DNA from: Tupaia tana
Taxonomy: Eukaryota; Chordata; Mammalia; Scandentia; Tupaiidae
Assembly (NCBI GenBank): GCA_026018925.1
Contig: JAKSZU010000002.1
Location: forward strand, 50,705,337-50,769,336
Reading direction: 5' to 3'
DNA: 64,000 nucleotides
Translations under genes and position numbers: made by a program
Part shown: piece by piece, positions 43,706 through 54,047 of the stretch
Position numbering within the stretch: position 1 is the stretch's first letter
Layout: each line of letters starts with the position of its first letter
Notes under the pieces: model-generated
The model's database searches: none
The model's input: only the letters and a program-made list of their open reading frames with translations
What the model was told of the DNA's origin: nothing

Positions 43706-44108
43706 CTGATGGTTTATTCTGTTTTGGAATTTGGTCTCTAGTGTAATGGTGTCGGGAGGTGGTGAGACTCTGAAGAGGCCAGTCCTAGCAGGGGGTGTTT
43801 GGATCATGGGAGACATCACCCCCATGAACGGATTAATGCTGCCTTGAGAGACAGAGTGAGTTCCAGCTCTCATGAGGAGTAAGTCTCCAAGAGGGAGGGT
43901 TGTTATAAAAGGAAGATGGCTGTCCCCTGGTGCCCACTGTCCTCTCTGCTCGTGGTGGACATGTTATAATGTAGCACCAGAGGCCAGCCTGATGCCAACC
44001 GCATGGCTTTGGACTCTTTAGCCACTAGAATCGCAAGCCAAATAAGCCTCTATTATTTATCACCCATTCTCCGGTATTCTATTAGCAACACAACAATGGA
44101 CTAAAATG
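43706..44108 (+). mobile_element. MaLR-type LTR (MST/MLT1-like), solo
   Basis: A forward LTR: 'ggtttggtctctagtgtaatgg'-like start, 'gtttggatcatgggagacatcacccccatgaacgg', 'tgagttccagctctcatgagg', 'caagccaaataagcctctatt', and the end 'ttctattagcaacacaacaatggactaaaatg'. The order matches MaLR LTRs. Confidence 0.75.
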
Positions 44109-44239
44109 ATGCTGAAGGAGACAAGAGTGCCATCCACACAGATGTAGAAGTAAAAAATAGATGTGTCTTATAACATTTTACATGCCTTTGTTTCATATTG
44201 AGTAAGTTGAAAGGCTTAAGGTTAATTAAATTTATTTTA

Positions 44240-44319
44240 CTAGGTTGTTGGAAAATCATGACATATTTTTTCTATGTTTTTCTAAGCAAAAATGTGTCAT
44301 GACTTTCCCAACAACCCAA
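44240..44319. mobile_element. Mariner-like palindromic MITE, copy 5
   Basis: About 80 bp, from ctaggttgttggaaaatcatg to 'actttcccaacaacccaa'. The left TA is preserved at 44238-44239 and the right flank is degraded to AA. The centre is expanded by a second tctatgtttt segment. Confidence 0.8.
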
Positions 44320-44322
44320 AAT

Positions 44323-45433
44323 ATCTGAGAGGATGAAGTAGCAGTAGGAAAGATGATGATAATAAGAACTTCTAGAAGGAATTTTCCAAGCCATCTAACA
44401 TTTTCGTTTTCTGAGTATTTCTTAAGTGCAGAAATTAAACCACGGTGATATGAATTTTGCCCTGGCCTAATTTCAGTATTTATGTACAAGAGGTGAGAAA
44501 AAGTGGAGGGGGATAGACTTAAGACATATACAACTTACCTTGTACACATTCGAGAAAGGAATGCTATTCTAATGGTTCACTTGGGAATCAATTCACTGGA
44601 AAAGAACAATTTATTGATAATATCGAGTGTATGTGGTGGGAGAATGGGTCAAAATGGCTGTCTCTATCAGACGGAGCTTCATGGAATTCTCCTACCAAGG
44701 TTTCCTGCAGATCCAGCCTGATTCTCTAGTTAGCAGGTGAAGGAACTTGATGTTGCCATTTCCAGAGAATTCGCGGGTCTGGGAACCGCTGGCGGTGGTC
44801 ACTGACCTTTCCCTCAGGCCCTCTCCTGCCCATCCACTGAGAAAGGCCAACTCGTGCCAACTACAGCCTCTCTCATTCCGAGGATCCATGTAGGTCACAT
44901 GGATCCTTCTGGTCATAGTTGTCATGGCAACCCACTCCCTCTTCTACAACATATTTTCATGGCACAACAAGTGAAGAGAAAAGGCCCAGCTCAGACCACA
45001 TCTCTTTACTGGCTGGTGACATCTGCACGAACTCCAAGAAGAGTCTCATTCTCCTTGAGAACAGGAAGGTCTGACCCCAAGTGGGTGGATTTGGTTAGTT
45101 CCCTAGAAAGGAGTAGGACCTGAGGGATGACGCTCATTTACAGAATTGTTCACTTGGCTTCATTATTTGTTTCCAAAATACGGATTTTATAAAAGCCATT
45201 TTCAGTGTTAAAAAAAAAGCCCTTCAAATGATACATTTGAGAAGTGAAATGGCAGAAGGACACTAAGTGCTGCGTGAAGGCGAGGTTCAGATGTTATGCT
45301 TTCATAAAAGAACTCGTGTTTGGAAGCCTGGACACGTCCTCCTCGCATATGTCTCACTTAGTGATTTCTGTCACCCCTTTAGGTGGCTTCAGCCATCTCT
45401 CTAGAGATGAGCCCAAGGAGTTTCTCAGAGGGC
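44323..45433. other. Intergenic stretch, nothing recognised
   Basis: Unique sequence. A perfect 10-bp inverted repeat lies at 44882-44906. No gene is supported. Confidence 0.4.
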
Positions 45434-45445
45434 ACAGAGATGTGA

Positions 45446-45701
45446 TTTTTTTTTTAAAGAAACATTTTTTTCCATAGGGTGCGTGTGTTCACCAAAAAGA
45501 GAGACAGAAAGACAGAAAGTGAGAAATCACCCCTCAGGGGTATGACCAGGCCGCAATCCTTCCTCCATTTTTCTCTCAGGATCTTGGGCATACATGTTTA
45601 TGTACCCAGCGTGAGTTTTAAGTTGCTGGGTCCAGGATTTGAACCACGGTCGGCTATGTTGGGAGTCCAGTGACGTAACCATCACACGGCCTGCTGATCC
45701 T
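45446..45701 (-). repeat. tRNA-derived SINE, type A, with TSD
   Basis: An inverted copy: T run, 'ttccatagggtgcgtgtg', 'gagaaatcacccctcagggg' and 'acacggcctgctgatcc'. A perfect 12-bp duplication cagagatgtgat lies at 45434-45445 and 45702-45713. Confidence 0.93.
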
Positions 45702-45841
45702 CAGAGATGTGATATCAAAGGAATGTGATACTCCAGGGAGTTGAAGGAGAGTGAAGGTAAGCCCTTTCCAATGCTTGGAGGAGGAATACTCGAGAGCTAA
45801 CCTAACCAACCAGAATTACTTCACTGATGAAAATGCCAATT

Positions 45842-46104
45842 GGGAGCCAGCAGGCTGTGTGGTGGTGAAGGCACCCGACTCCCACATAGTGGACTACAAT
45901 CCGAGTCCTGGACCTGGTGGCTTGAAAAATCACACCAGGCATGTGTGCACGGATGCCCAAAATCCTGAGGAGAACAGAGGAGAAGTGATTACGGTGTGGC
46001 CATCACCCCCCTGGGGGGGGTGATTTCTCACTTTTCCTCTCTTTGTCTCTCTCCAGCGAGTGCTCATGCTCTATGGTAAAAACCTAAAAAAATAAAAAAT
46101 AAAA
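45842..46104 (+). repeat. tRNA-derived SINE, type A-like
   Basis: The head gggagccagcaggctgtgtggtggtgaagg, 'ccaaaatcctgaggagaacagagg', 'cccccctgggggggg' and an AATAAAA-rich tail. Confidence 0.87.
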
Positions 46105-47170
46105 GCCAGTGCGTCTCAGGTCACACCCCGTGGGTGTCATCTTTGGAATGGGCAGAGAAGGGCATGTGAAGCTTGTCCCATGAATGCCATGAGGACTCCC
46201 TACTCTTAACAAACTACCAAAAAGGGCCCAGCCAGGATCTGAACTGGGGAAGAGTTTTTCGAAACAAGAAAAGACTTTCTTCTAAAACACTGAACTATTG
46301 CTAAGGAACAGCCTTCTGGCTGAAATACACCATGCTCGCGCAACAACCGCAGCACCCTGGCACTTTCCTACGGCAGGGTTTGCTGTAGCACATACAGCAT
46401 TTCATTTTTTCTCTTGTCTTCCTGCTTCACAGGTTTCCTCCATTTCTAGGCACGGTTGGGGGGAAGGGTAAGAATCAGACTGAATATCTCAAGCCCCAAC
46501 TCACACTCCTGTGGAATTTGATACCAGACTATGCCAGAAAATGTACATGTTAGTGGACATGCCAAAATTGTACCAGGTAGATGCAATAAATACATCCTGA
46601 AGAGTAATGAATGGTTCCATATGCCCTTGATTTCCTTTAAGTACCATATTAATGTTTTAAAGTAATTTGTATTTAAGATTCCAATTACTAGGCATTTTAA
46701 ATAACTTTCTAACAAGTGGACACATGCTCACTTCACAAGTTTTCCCAGGATGAGAAAGGAAGTAGTTGGATCACCTACAAAGCGTAGTAGCATGGACTGG
46801 AGGCAGCCAGCTTTGCATTAATTCTGATTTCACGCTGTCCTCTTTTCTATTTTACAACAGGGTATCTTACATGTACATTTTAAACATGTAGTCTCAAACT
46901 CTCACCCTAACTGCTACCTTTCAAAAGAAAAAGTGGGTACTTCTTTCAGTAGGGAAACAATTACTTATAAAGTGTTTATCCTGGCTCTGGGTCTTCAAGG
47001 ACCTAAAATACAGTTGGAAAGAGAAAATTAAACAGCAAACAAGAAGGACTTTAATTTCAAATCATCTTGATTATTTTTTATAGACTCTGTTCCTTTTTTA
47101 AATTTTCAAGCTCCTCTTTATTTCTTTAAATATACTAAGCACATTTATTTTGTATGTATGTTTATTCTTT
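46105..47170. other. Intergenic stretch, nothing recognised
   Basis: No gene or named repeat is recognised. Confidence 0.4.
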
Positions 47171-47174
47171 TTGT

Positions 47175-47615
47175 TTGTTTGTTTCCACATTTTATTCAGG
47201 AACTCATACACAATTATTCCAGATAAATGAGTTTTAGTTCTCATCTTCCTTTTCTTCATCCTGGTTAATCTGGAAGTAACATACTTTGTAACTTTCTTTG
47301 CGGTTAGCAACTATATGCAACCAATCATGTAGATGATTCTTCAAATATTTTTTGGTGAGTTATTTCAAATTCCTTTTGGAAAAAGGCACCTCAGAAGTTG
47401 ATCTTGTTCTTGTTCCATTCAATGACTACAATCCCTCCACTGAGATTCTCAGCTTTTCTATTCACTTTTATTTTCTCTTGGAGAAACCGCTCAAAATTGC
47501 TGGCATCCATGAGTCCAGCTTCTACAGGTGGGTCCAATCAAAGGTAAACTTTAAAGTCTACTTCCTTTTTTTGCCCCACTTTGCCACGTGCTTTTTCAAG
47601 GGTGCCATGATGCCG
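47175..47615 (-). pseudogene. RPL22P: RPL22 processed pseudogene
   Basis: Read on the minus strand, the sequence follows ribosomal protein L22 from an ATG at 47606-47608 (start MAPLKKHVAKWGKK) to a TAA at 47234-47236 (end [12 protein letters not shown]). In between are recognisable [27 protein letters not shown] and VANRKESY segments. It is intronless, has an in-frame stop at codon 17 plus frameshifts, retains an AATAAA (47191-47196 inverted), and is followed by an A/C-rich tail. These are the marks of LINE-mediated retroposition. RPL22L1 is less likely because of the acidic DEEKEDEN end. It makes no functional product. Confidence 0.9.
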
Positions 47616-47800
47616 AGAGAGCCAGAAAGGGGTATGTCTACTTATTTAATACCCAAGTCTGTGTGTCTGACCTTACTTTGTGTTTCTATTTGTTCTTAGT
47701 TAGAACTTTATCTCCTTATTCGTGTTTTCTGATTCCAAACTTCTGTTCTTAACATTTTATTCGTAAGAATTCTTTCGGGTCTCGGTCCAAGATATTTGTT
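47616..47800. other. Short intergenic stretch
   Basis: Sequence between the RPL22 pseudogene and the next SINE, with nothing recognisable beyond the target duplication at 47801-47818. Confidence 0.4.
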
Positions 47801-47818
47801 AAGAAAGGATTTGTGTTG

Positions 47819-48058
47819 GGACCAGCAGTTAGCGTAATGGCTATGTCGCTGGACTCCCACGTAGTTGACCGCGGTTCGCGTACCGGACCCGGTGGCTTAA
47901 AACTCACACTGGGCGCATGTGTGTGCGTGCCCAAAACCCTCAGAGGAGAATGGAGGAGAAGGGATTGCGGTGTGGCCATCCCCCCTGGGGGGTGATTTCT
48001 CACTTTCTGTCTCTCTCTCTGTCTGGCGTGAGCACGCGCCCTCTAGCAAAAACCTCTC

Positions 48059-48091
<33 letters not shown>
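47819..48091 (+). repeat. tRNA-derived SINE, type A, very young
   Basis: A near-consensus copy ending 'aaacctctcc' followed by about 32 A residues. A perfect 18-bp duplication aagaaaggatttgtgttg lies at 47801-47818 and 48092-48109. Confidence 0.97.
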
Positions 48092-48095
<4 letters not shown>

Positions 48096-48561
48096 AAGGA
48101 TTTGTGTTGCTCCTGACAGTTGTTTAGAGCACTACCTGTAACTCCCAGTTCAAATCCAGGGTTGTCACTCATATGTGATCTAAAGCAAATCCCTGTAAAA
48201 TAAGAGGGAGGGTCCCTGCTGCTGTAGGCTGCTCTAGAGGTTAACACAGACGTCCTGGCATGGAGCTTGCTTCCTGTGTGGTCAGCTGTGGCTGTGTCCT
48301 ATTTCCGTACAGCAACCAACTACACGTAATCGAGGGCCAACATCGAAGTGTCCAGAGAGACATCTCTCTCACTATTGTCAACCTTCCTTGCCTTAGATTC
48401 ATCTGGCAAATCTTTCAAAAAGAAATCAGTGCCAGAGCTGGTCTAAGATGGAGCCTGGGCACCATTATTTTTAAAGGCTCCCCTTGTTAGTATTCTAACT
48501 CTAAATGCTTTAGATTCAAAATTAAATTTTATTCAATTCTTCTAACAATTTTCTTTTCTTA

Positions 48562-48745
48562 AAAGATATTATTGTTTCTTTTAGGAGTGGGAGAGACAGA
48601 GAGACAACACCCCTATCAGGATCTTGATGCCACAATCCACCCTCAGCTTTATCCAAACCCCAGATCACGGGCACATGTGCCTGGCGTGCTCAGGAGGGTC
48701 CCTGGACATGATTCCTGCAACCTTCCCATTTGGGTCAGCCTCGTG
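48562..48745 (-). repeat. Diverged tRNA-derived SINE
   Basis: An inverted old copy: 'aaaagatattattgtttc', 'gtgggagagacagagagac', 'gggcacatgtgcctggcgtgctc' and 'catgattcctgcaac'. The head is degraded. Confidence 0.5.
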
Positions 48746-48794
48746 TTTTACTGCGCTATCATAGTCCTGCCCCCTCTTCCACTAATTTTAGAAG

Positions 48795-48900
48795 GCATTC
48801 CTCTCATTTTATTGATGAGGAACTGAGGCTCAGTGGTTGCTTAACATTCCCAAGGTCACGTAGCTGGTAAATGAGGGGATCGGACCTAATTCTGGAGCCT
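48795..48900 (-). repeat. MIR SINE fragment
   Basis: The reversed MIR core: 'attttattgatgaggaactgaggctcag', 'cccaaggtcacgtagctgg' and 'gaggggatcggac'. It provides the target of the SINE stack that follows. Confidence 0.7.
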
Positions 48901-48906
48901 AAATTG

Positions 48907-49164
48907 TTTTTTTAGAGAGACATTTTTGCTATAGGGTCTGTGCGCTCACTGGAGAGACAGGCAGAAAGGGAGAAATCACCCCCCAAGGGAGGATGGACAT
49001 GCCACAATTCCTTCTCCTCTATTTTCCTCTTGGGATTTTGGGCACACATGCACATGCACCCAGTGTGAGTTTTAAGCCGCTGGGTACACAGTCTGGTATG
49101 TGGTAATGTAATCATTAAGGTCAATTATGTGGTGACATAACCATTATATTATCTGTTGGTCCTT
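48907..49164 (-). repeat. tRNA-derived SINE, type A, first of a triple stack
   Basis: An inverted copy: 'ttttttagagagacatttttgctatagggtc', 'gagaaatcaccccccaaggg' and 'ttatctgttggtcc'. It is flanked by gagcctaaattg (48895-48906) and gagcctgaattc (from 49166). Within it, 'gtggtgacataaccattatatt' follows an internal partial repeat of the head. Confidence 0.88.
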
Positions 49165-49179
49165 AGAGCCTGAATTCTT

Positions 49180-49354
49180 TAAAAATGTTTTAAGAGTTAT
49201 TTTATTTAACCTTCTTTATTTATTTAAATTTGACCAGAAAGAGAGACAGAGAGAGAGAAGGAGGGAAAGTGAGAAAGCAAGCTGCCAGGTCCAGGACTCA
49301 AACCGTGGTCAGCCATGTGGGAGTCCCTTAACCACCACACCACCTGCCAGCCCC
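49180..49354 (-). repeat. tRNA-derived SINE, type B, second of a triple stack
   Basis: An inverted short copy with a TTTATTTAA-rich tail, a GA block, 'gaaagcaagctgccagg' and 'accaccacaccacctgccagcccc'. A perfect 15-bp duplication agagcctgaattctt lies at 49165-49179 and 49355-49369. Confidence 0.93.
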
Positions 49355-49369
49355 AGAGCCTGAATTCTT

Positions 49370-49628
49370 TTTTTTTTTTTTTTTTTTTTTCTTTTTCTGG
49401 AGAGGTTTTTGCTATAGGGAACATGTGCTCGCTAGAAAGACAGAGAGACAGAAAGCAAGAAATCATCCCCCAGGGAGGATGGCCACACCACAATTCCTTC
49501 TCCTCCATTCTCCTCTCGGGGTCCTGGGCACGCATGCATGCACCCTGTGTGAGTTTATGCCACCGGGTCTGCAGTTGACTACATGGGAGTCCAGTGACAT
49601 AGCCATTATGTCAACTGCTGGACCCGCC
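49370..49628 (-). repeat. tRNA-derived SINE, type A, third of a triple stack
   Basis: An inverted copy with T21 at its 5' edge, 'gagaggtttttgctatagggaac', 'ccattctcctctcgggg' and 'gtcaactgctggaccc'. The target agagcctgaattctt recurs at 49629-49643. Confidence 0.93.
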
Positions 49629-49649
49629 AGAGCCTGAATTCTTAACCTC

Positions 49650-49770
49650 CATACCTGTTAGTACAATTGTACCTACCTCAAATGGTCTTTGTGAGGCTTA
49701 AACACTGCAAATAAACTGCTCAGTTCAGGGCCTAGAACTAGTAAAGGTTAGCTGTTATCATTAGCTTATA
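49650..49770 (+). repeat. MIR SINE fragment
   Basis: The forward MIR 3' part: 'acctacctcaaatggtctttgtgaggctt', 'cagggcctagaactag' and 'ttagctgttatcattagc'. Confidence 0.65.
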
Positions 49771-49879
49771 CTATAAAATAGAGAATTCTTCCCAATTTCT
49801 CTTCTGTCCAAATTACATTTCAGGTAAATATTTGCCTTTTGGGAAACCCCACTCCCCACCCCCAATATAACACTTGCCT

Positions 49880-50475
49880 TCCAGATGAACCTTAAGATAG
49901 TCGTTGTAATGACCTGGGGGAGGCTTTGCAAGGGTATGTTACATCAGAAGGAGGCAAAGGGAAGAGAGAAAGAACAGGAGTTCCAGATATTCTTGGAGAG
50001 GGCGGTGATGAAACCTGTCTGGAACAGTGCCCCAAAGGACAAGACCAAGCCTCAGGCTCTTTATTAGGGCTCAATGAAGGGCTCCACACAGAATAGTCTC
50101 AGAGGCAAAGGGGAGGTCAGAGACCATGTAAACTATTGAAATACTGAACTTTCTAATACGCCACATCGCCTTAGCTAAGCCCCACATCGCCCTAGCTAAG
50201 CCGGTCAGTAGACTCTTTGAGGGAAATGGCTTTATCTTGTATCCACTTCCTGCCCCTGCAGTGAGGGCCACAGTACTCTCTCTCAATCACCCACTGAATC
50301 TTTAACTGTTCCGTTCTGGGGGAATGCCCTAGGAATAGCATTCTGTAAACAGACATACATTTAGTGACACTCCACACATTTAGTGACAATCCAATGGCCA
50401 GATAGCCCAGCCAGTGTAAACACATTCTTTTTACTTCGGCAGGTCTGCACGCTAATGACAAAGGACTGCTTACAT
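49880..50475 (-). mobile_element. Probable solo LTR upstream of FOXO3
   Basis: Read on the minus strand the block has retroviral LTR architecture: a 5' part with two sets of short direct repeats (21-bp units at 50161-50202 and a cattttagtgacant repeat near 50358-50390), then AATAAA (inverted at 50060-50065) followed by gagcctgaggcttggtc, a typical polyadenylation-region layout. It would begin TGTAAGCAG at about 50474. Exact ends and target duplications are not resolved, and there is no internal coding region. The family is not identified. Confidence 0.5.
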
Positions 50476-52684
50476 TTAGGGGAGAAAAACTATAGGTTTC
50501 TTTTATGGTGTGCTATACATTTTTAAAACCAGCATCCGAAAATTCATTTGAGTTTTATGCTGCATCACGATGCAAAGCCCTGAGTGATGGAGCCTCTCAG
50601 TTTTTCCCCGCAAAGCTGAACACGGGGAACATGATCAGCTCACCGCCAACACGGTTAAGCTTTGGTACTAGAAAGCCGAGCTGGGGTTATACATCACCGC
50701 CCACACTGCCAGGCTATAAACCGAAGGCGACCTCGGGCTTCTCGGCGGACAGGCCCACAGAGTGGAGAGGAGCGTTACGCGGAGGAGCAGCACACGGTCA
50801 GAGCCCCTTTCCCTAATCGTCCCCTTCCCCCAAAACCAAATGCCATCACACATTTGAACGCGCACCGGAGCGCACCAGCACACTGGTGGACTGGGGGCGT
50901 ACGCAGCCTAAGAGCGAAGGCGCAGACCACGGAGGGTGCTGAGAGTCCACCTCGCGGCCAAGGCGCGCGTGTCGGTGAGGATAGAGCGTGTTGAGATCTG
51001 CTTCAGAACCGCAGGCCCCGAGCCTACCGCGGCCTCCAGGGCAAAGACAAGCAGATGAGGTTGTTTCCTAAATGTGAATGCGGGAGCTGAGCCCAGGCGC
51101 CCAGCCCGCAGCATTCTTCGGCGGGAAGCCGGTCTCCGTGGCAGATACGGTAGCGCGCGAAAATCGCTATCAGCTCCCCGGCCGGAGCCCGGACTACGGT
51201 GGCAGCGCGCAGTGCAGACAGCCTCGCAGTCTCGCAAGCAGCGCCCCGTGAGGCTGCGGCATGGGCCCCGCCGCGTCCCCCAGCCAGCGCGGTCTGCCCC
51301 ACGCGCCCGCCACTCCGCCGCGCAGCTAGCACCACATTCCATTTAAAAATAACACCCACGTGCGCTGGTAAACAAGCGCGCGCGGCTTCAGGGCCGCGCG
51401 CCCTCGGCGAGCCCCGAAGGCGCGCGCCCGCCCTCCTCCCGCACGTGTCTGCCGGCTCCGCCCGGCCGCTCCGGCGCAGGCTCCGCCCTCAGCGAGTGGC
51501 GCGCCGCCCCCGAGCCCGGGACCCTCCGCTCCAGGGCCCTAGCGTCCCCTGCACCTCACCGCGCGCCCGCCGAGCGCTCGCCGACTTCCCTCGCCCGACG
51601 CCTTCTCCCTGCGGCGGCCTCACTGCCCAGGTCTGCTGCCTGCCTCCCTCCCCTGTCTTCTCACGGCCCCTTTCCAACCCTGCGTCCGCGCGCGAACCGC
51701 GGGCTTCCAGCGCGCCCTCTTTCTCTTCTCCCTCCCCTCCTGCCTTCCTAGAATTTTACTCGATTGTTTATTATTTGCTGGGGGCGGGGGCGGGGGGCGG
51801 AGAGGGGCGTCTGGGGCCTGGAGACTGGTAGCCGCGGCCAGTCAGCGCGCGGCGTGGCTTGACGAGTAAGCGGCGCAGCGAATGGCTACGCGGCGCAGAG
51901 CTCCCGGGTCACGCGCGTGTGGATACGATGACATCATCTGTTTGTACGCGTCGACCTAGCTTGGTGCAGGGGCGGGGCCGCGCGTCACTTGAGTGACGGG
52001 CCCTGCGCAAAGCCCGGAGCCCGGAGCTGGCAGGGTGGGTGGACTCCTGCCGACGCTCCGCTGGACCTTTTTTGTGTTTCGGGGTGTGGAGCCCCCTTCT
52101 AGACTCTGAAGTCTCTCCGGTAACATAGTACTATTTTATTTTAAGAAATGTATGGACCAAAGTGGATTTACCTTTCGGGGTGCACATCGCAGGTGTGCAC
52201 ATTCTAAACCCAAACGAGCGATTGGGAATAGCTCTTTAAAGTAAAAAATGCGTAACTAGCTGTTCTGTCGTCCTGTGCAAATTAGAATTGCACTTTCTAG
52301 TCCCAGTCATTCGGTGTGTATGCTCGCATTTAGAAGTCAGGAGTAACTTGCTTTTCCTACTGAGTTAGATACACCACCCTACTCCCGTTGGCCATTAAAT
52401 CCATGAAAAGTGAAACACGATGGTAGCCGAGCTTCCAAGGTTAGAGACTCAGTGCAAACCTTTCAGTGCCGATCAAATCTGAGGGCACCGGCTTATCGAA
52501 GTCTTGCAGGCAGCAACACCGTCGCTGGCCGGTGTTTTCACGCCGAGGTGAACCTGGCCATCTGTGGTCAACATCTTATCTCGGGTGTTACCTGGTGTCG
52601 GGTTCTAAGGGGGAAACGGACACCAGGGCGGGTCCAGAGCCCGGCTGGAGGCCGCGCCGACTGGGGACCCCAGGGGTCAGGAGC

Positions 52685-53265
52685 CTAGCCCCGAATCAGT
52701 GACGCCTCGCGACCGCGCCGGGCGCGTCTTCGGCTCCCTCGCCCCCCTCTCCCTAGTCTCCCGGGACAGCGCCGCGCTTTGTTGTCGCTGAGGCTCGGGA
52801 GGGAGGAGGAACCCGCGGGGACGACTGCGGGAGCCCGCTGAGCCCCGGCCCGCGGCGCGCGCCCCGACACCCACGCCCGCAGCCCCGCGTCGCCAGGTCG
52901 CGCAGGCGCGGCAGCGCGCGCGCGCACACGCACTCACACACGCACGCACACAGCACAGCCGGCCCGCCGCCCCAGCCCTCCCCCTGGGCGGGGACCCGCC
53001 CGCCCGCCCGCCGTCAGTCTAGGTTGAGGCGCCCTGCGTGTGTCTATAACTTTGTGCTGCTGCCGCGGCCGCCCTGCTCGTGGAAGGGAGGAGGAGGAGG
53101 AATGTGGAAGGCGGCGGCGCGCAGGCTGACAGGCGGTTCCTCGGGCGGGCTGCGGCGGCCGGAGCGCCTTCCCTTCGCCCAGGCTACGCGCCCCCTCCTC
53201 GCCGCGCCCCGGGCCCGCGCGGGATCGTGCGTCCTCCCGCCTCGTCTCTGAAGGGAAGGAACCGA
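52685..53265 (+). other. FOXO3: Candidate FOXO3 non-coding first exon region
   Basis: FOXO3 transcripts in other mammals begin with a non-coding exon a little over 1 kb upstream of the ATG exon. A good donor-like sequence, accgag|gtaggc, lies at 53265-53266. This assignment is inference; transcript data would be needed to place the start site and donor. Confidence 0.4.
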
Positions 53266-54047
53266 GGTAGGCGCCGGAGCTGTGCAGCAAGGCGGCCGCC
53301 TTCCCGGTGACTCCGGATCTGCTTCCGAGCTGGGCCAGGCGCTTCCCTTTTCCCTCCCCGCACCTCGGTGTGCGCGCCCCCCTTCTTTCCCGCTAGTGTT
53401 TTTAAAGGACTTGAGGGAAGGGGGAAACTGTCAAGATGGCAGCAGCGGGAGCAAGGAGGTGATGAACGTGCTGGTCCGGGTTTTCTGGCAGCCCCGGAGA
53501 CTTGGCGCTCCCGACCTGTTGGAAGATTTATGTTCCGACTTGCTCCCTCCCCCTGTTCCGACTGGAAGGGGGCGGAGGGCACAACGTCCACGAGCAAATA
53601 AACCACCCGATCCCCGAAGTGGCCGTTCCTGTCGGTCTCGGCCCTTTGCAACACCCGCCGGTTGCTTGCCCCCCTTCTTTCCTTTCTTTCTTTCTTTTTT
53701 TGGGAAGTGACAAGGGCCCGTCTGCGCCCAGCCCCGTTTGCCTCCCTGGCCCGCGGGTGAAGCGGGGAGAAAAGAACTACCCGCGCCGTCCCCGGGCTCG
53801 GGCCACTCCGCCGGGTGTGGGCTGGCCCCGGGGGTCGCGGAGGCGGCAGGGCTAGGGAAGGGGAGAAGAACCCAAGACGCCACGGACTTTGGCGGCGGCG
53901 CCACGAGAGGCACTTAAGCGGGCCCGAGCGAAACATAAACAAACGCACGCCCGCCCGCCCGCCCGCTAGGGCCAGGGCTGGAGCTCGGGCTCCGACCCCA
54001 GCCGGGCTGCACCGGCTCGGACCGCGGCCCGCTTTAAAGGCGCGGCC

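Noticed and set aside
51199-51831. A 210-codon + strand open frame in the upstream CpG island
   Set aside because: It is a composition artefact: rich in Arg, Ala and Pro with no recognisable domain, in a promoter-like region.
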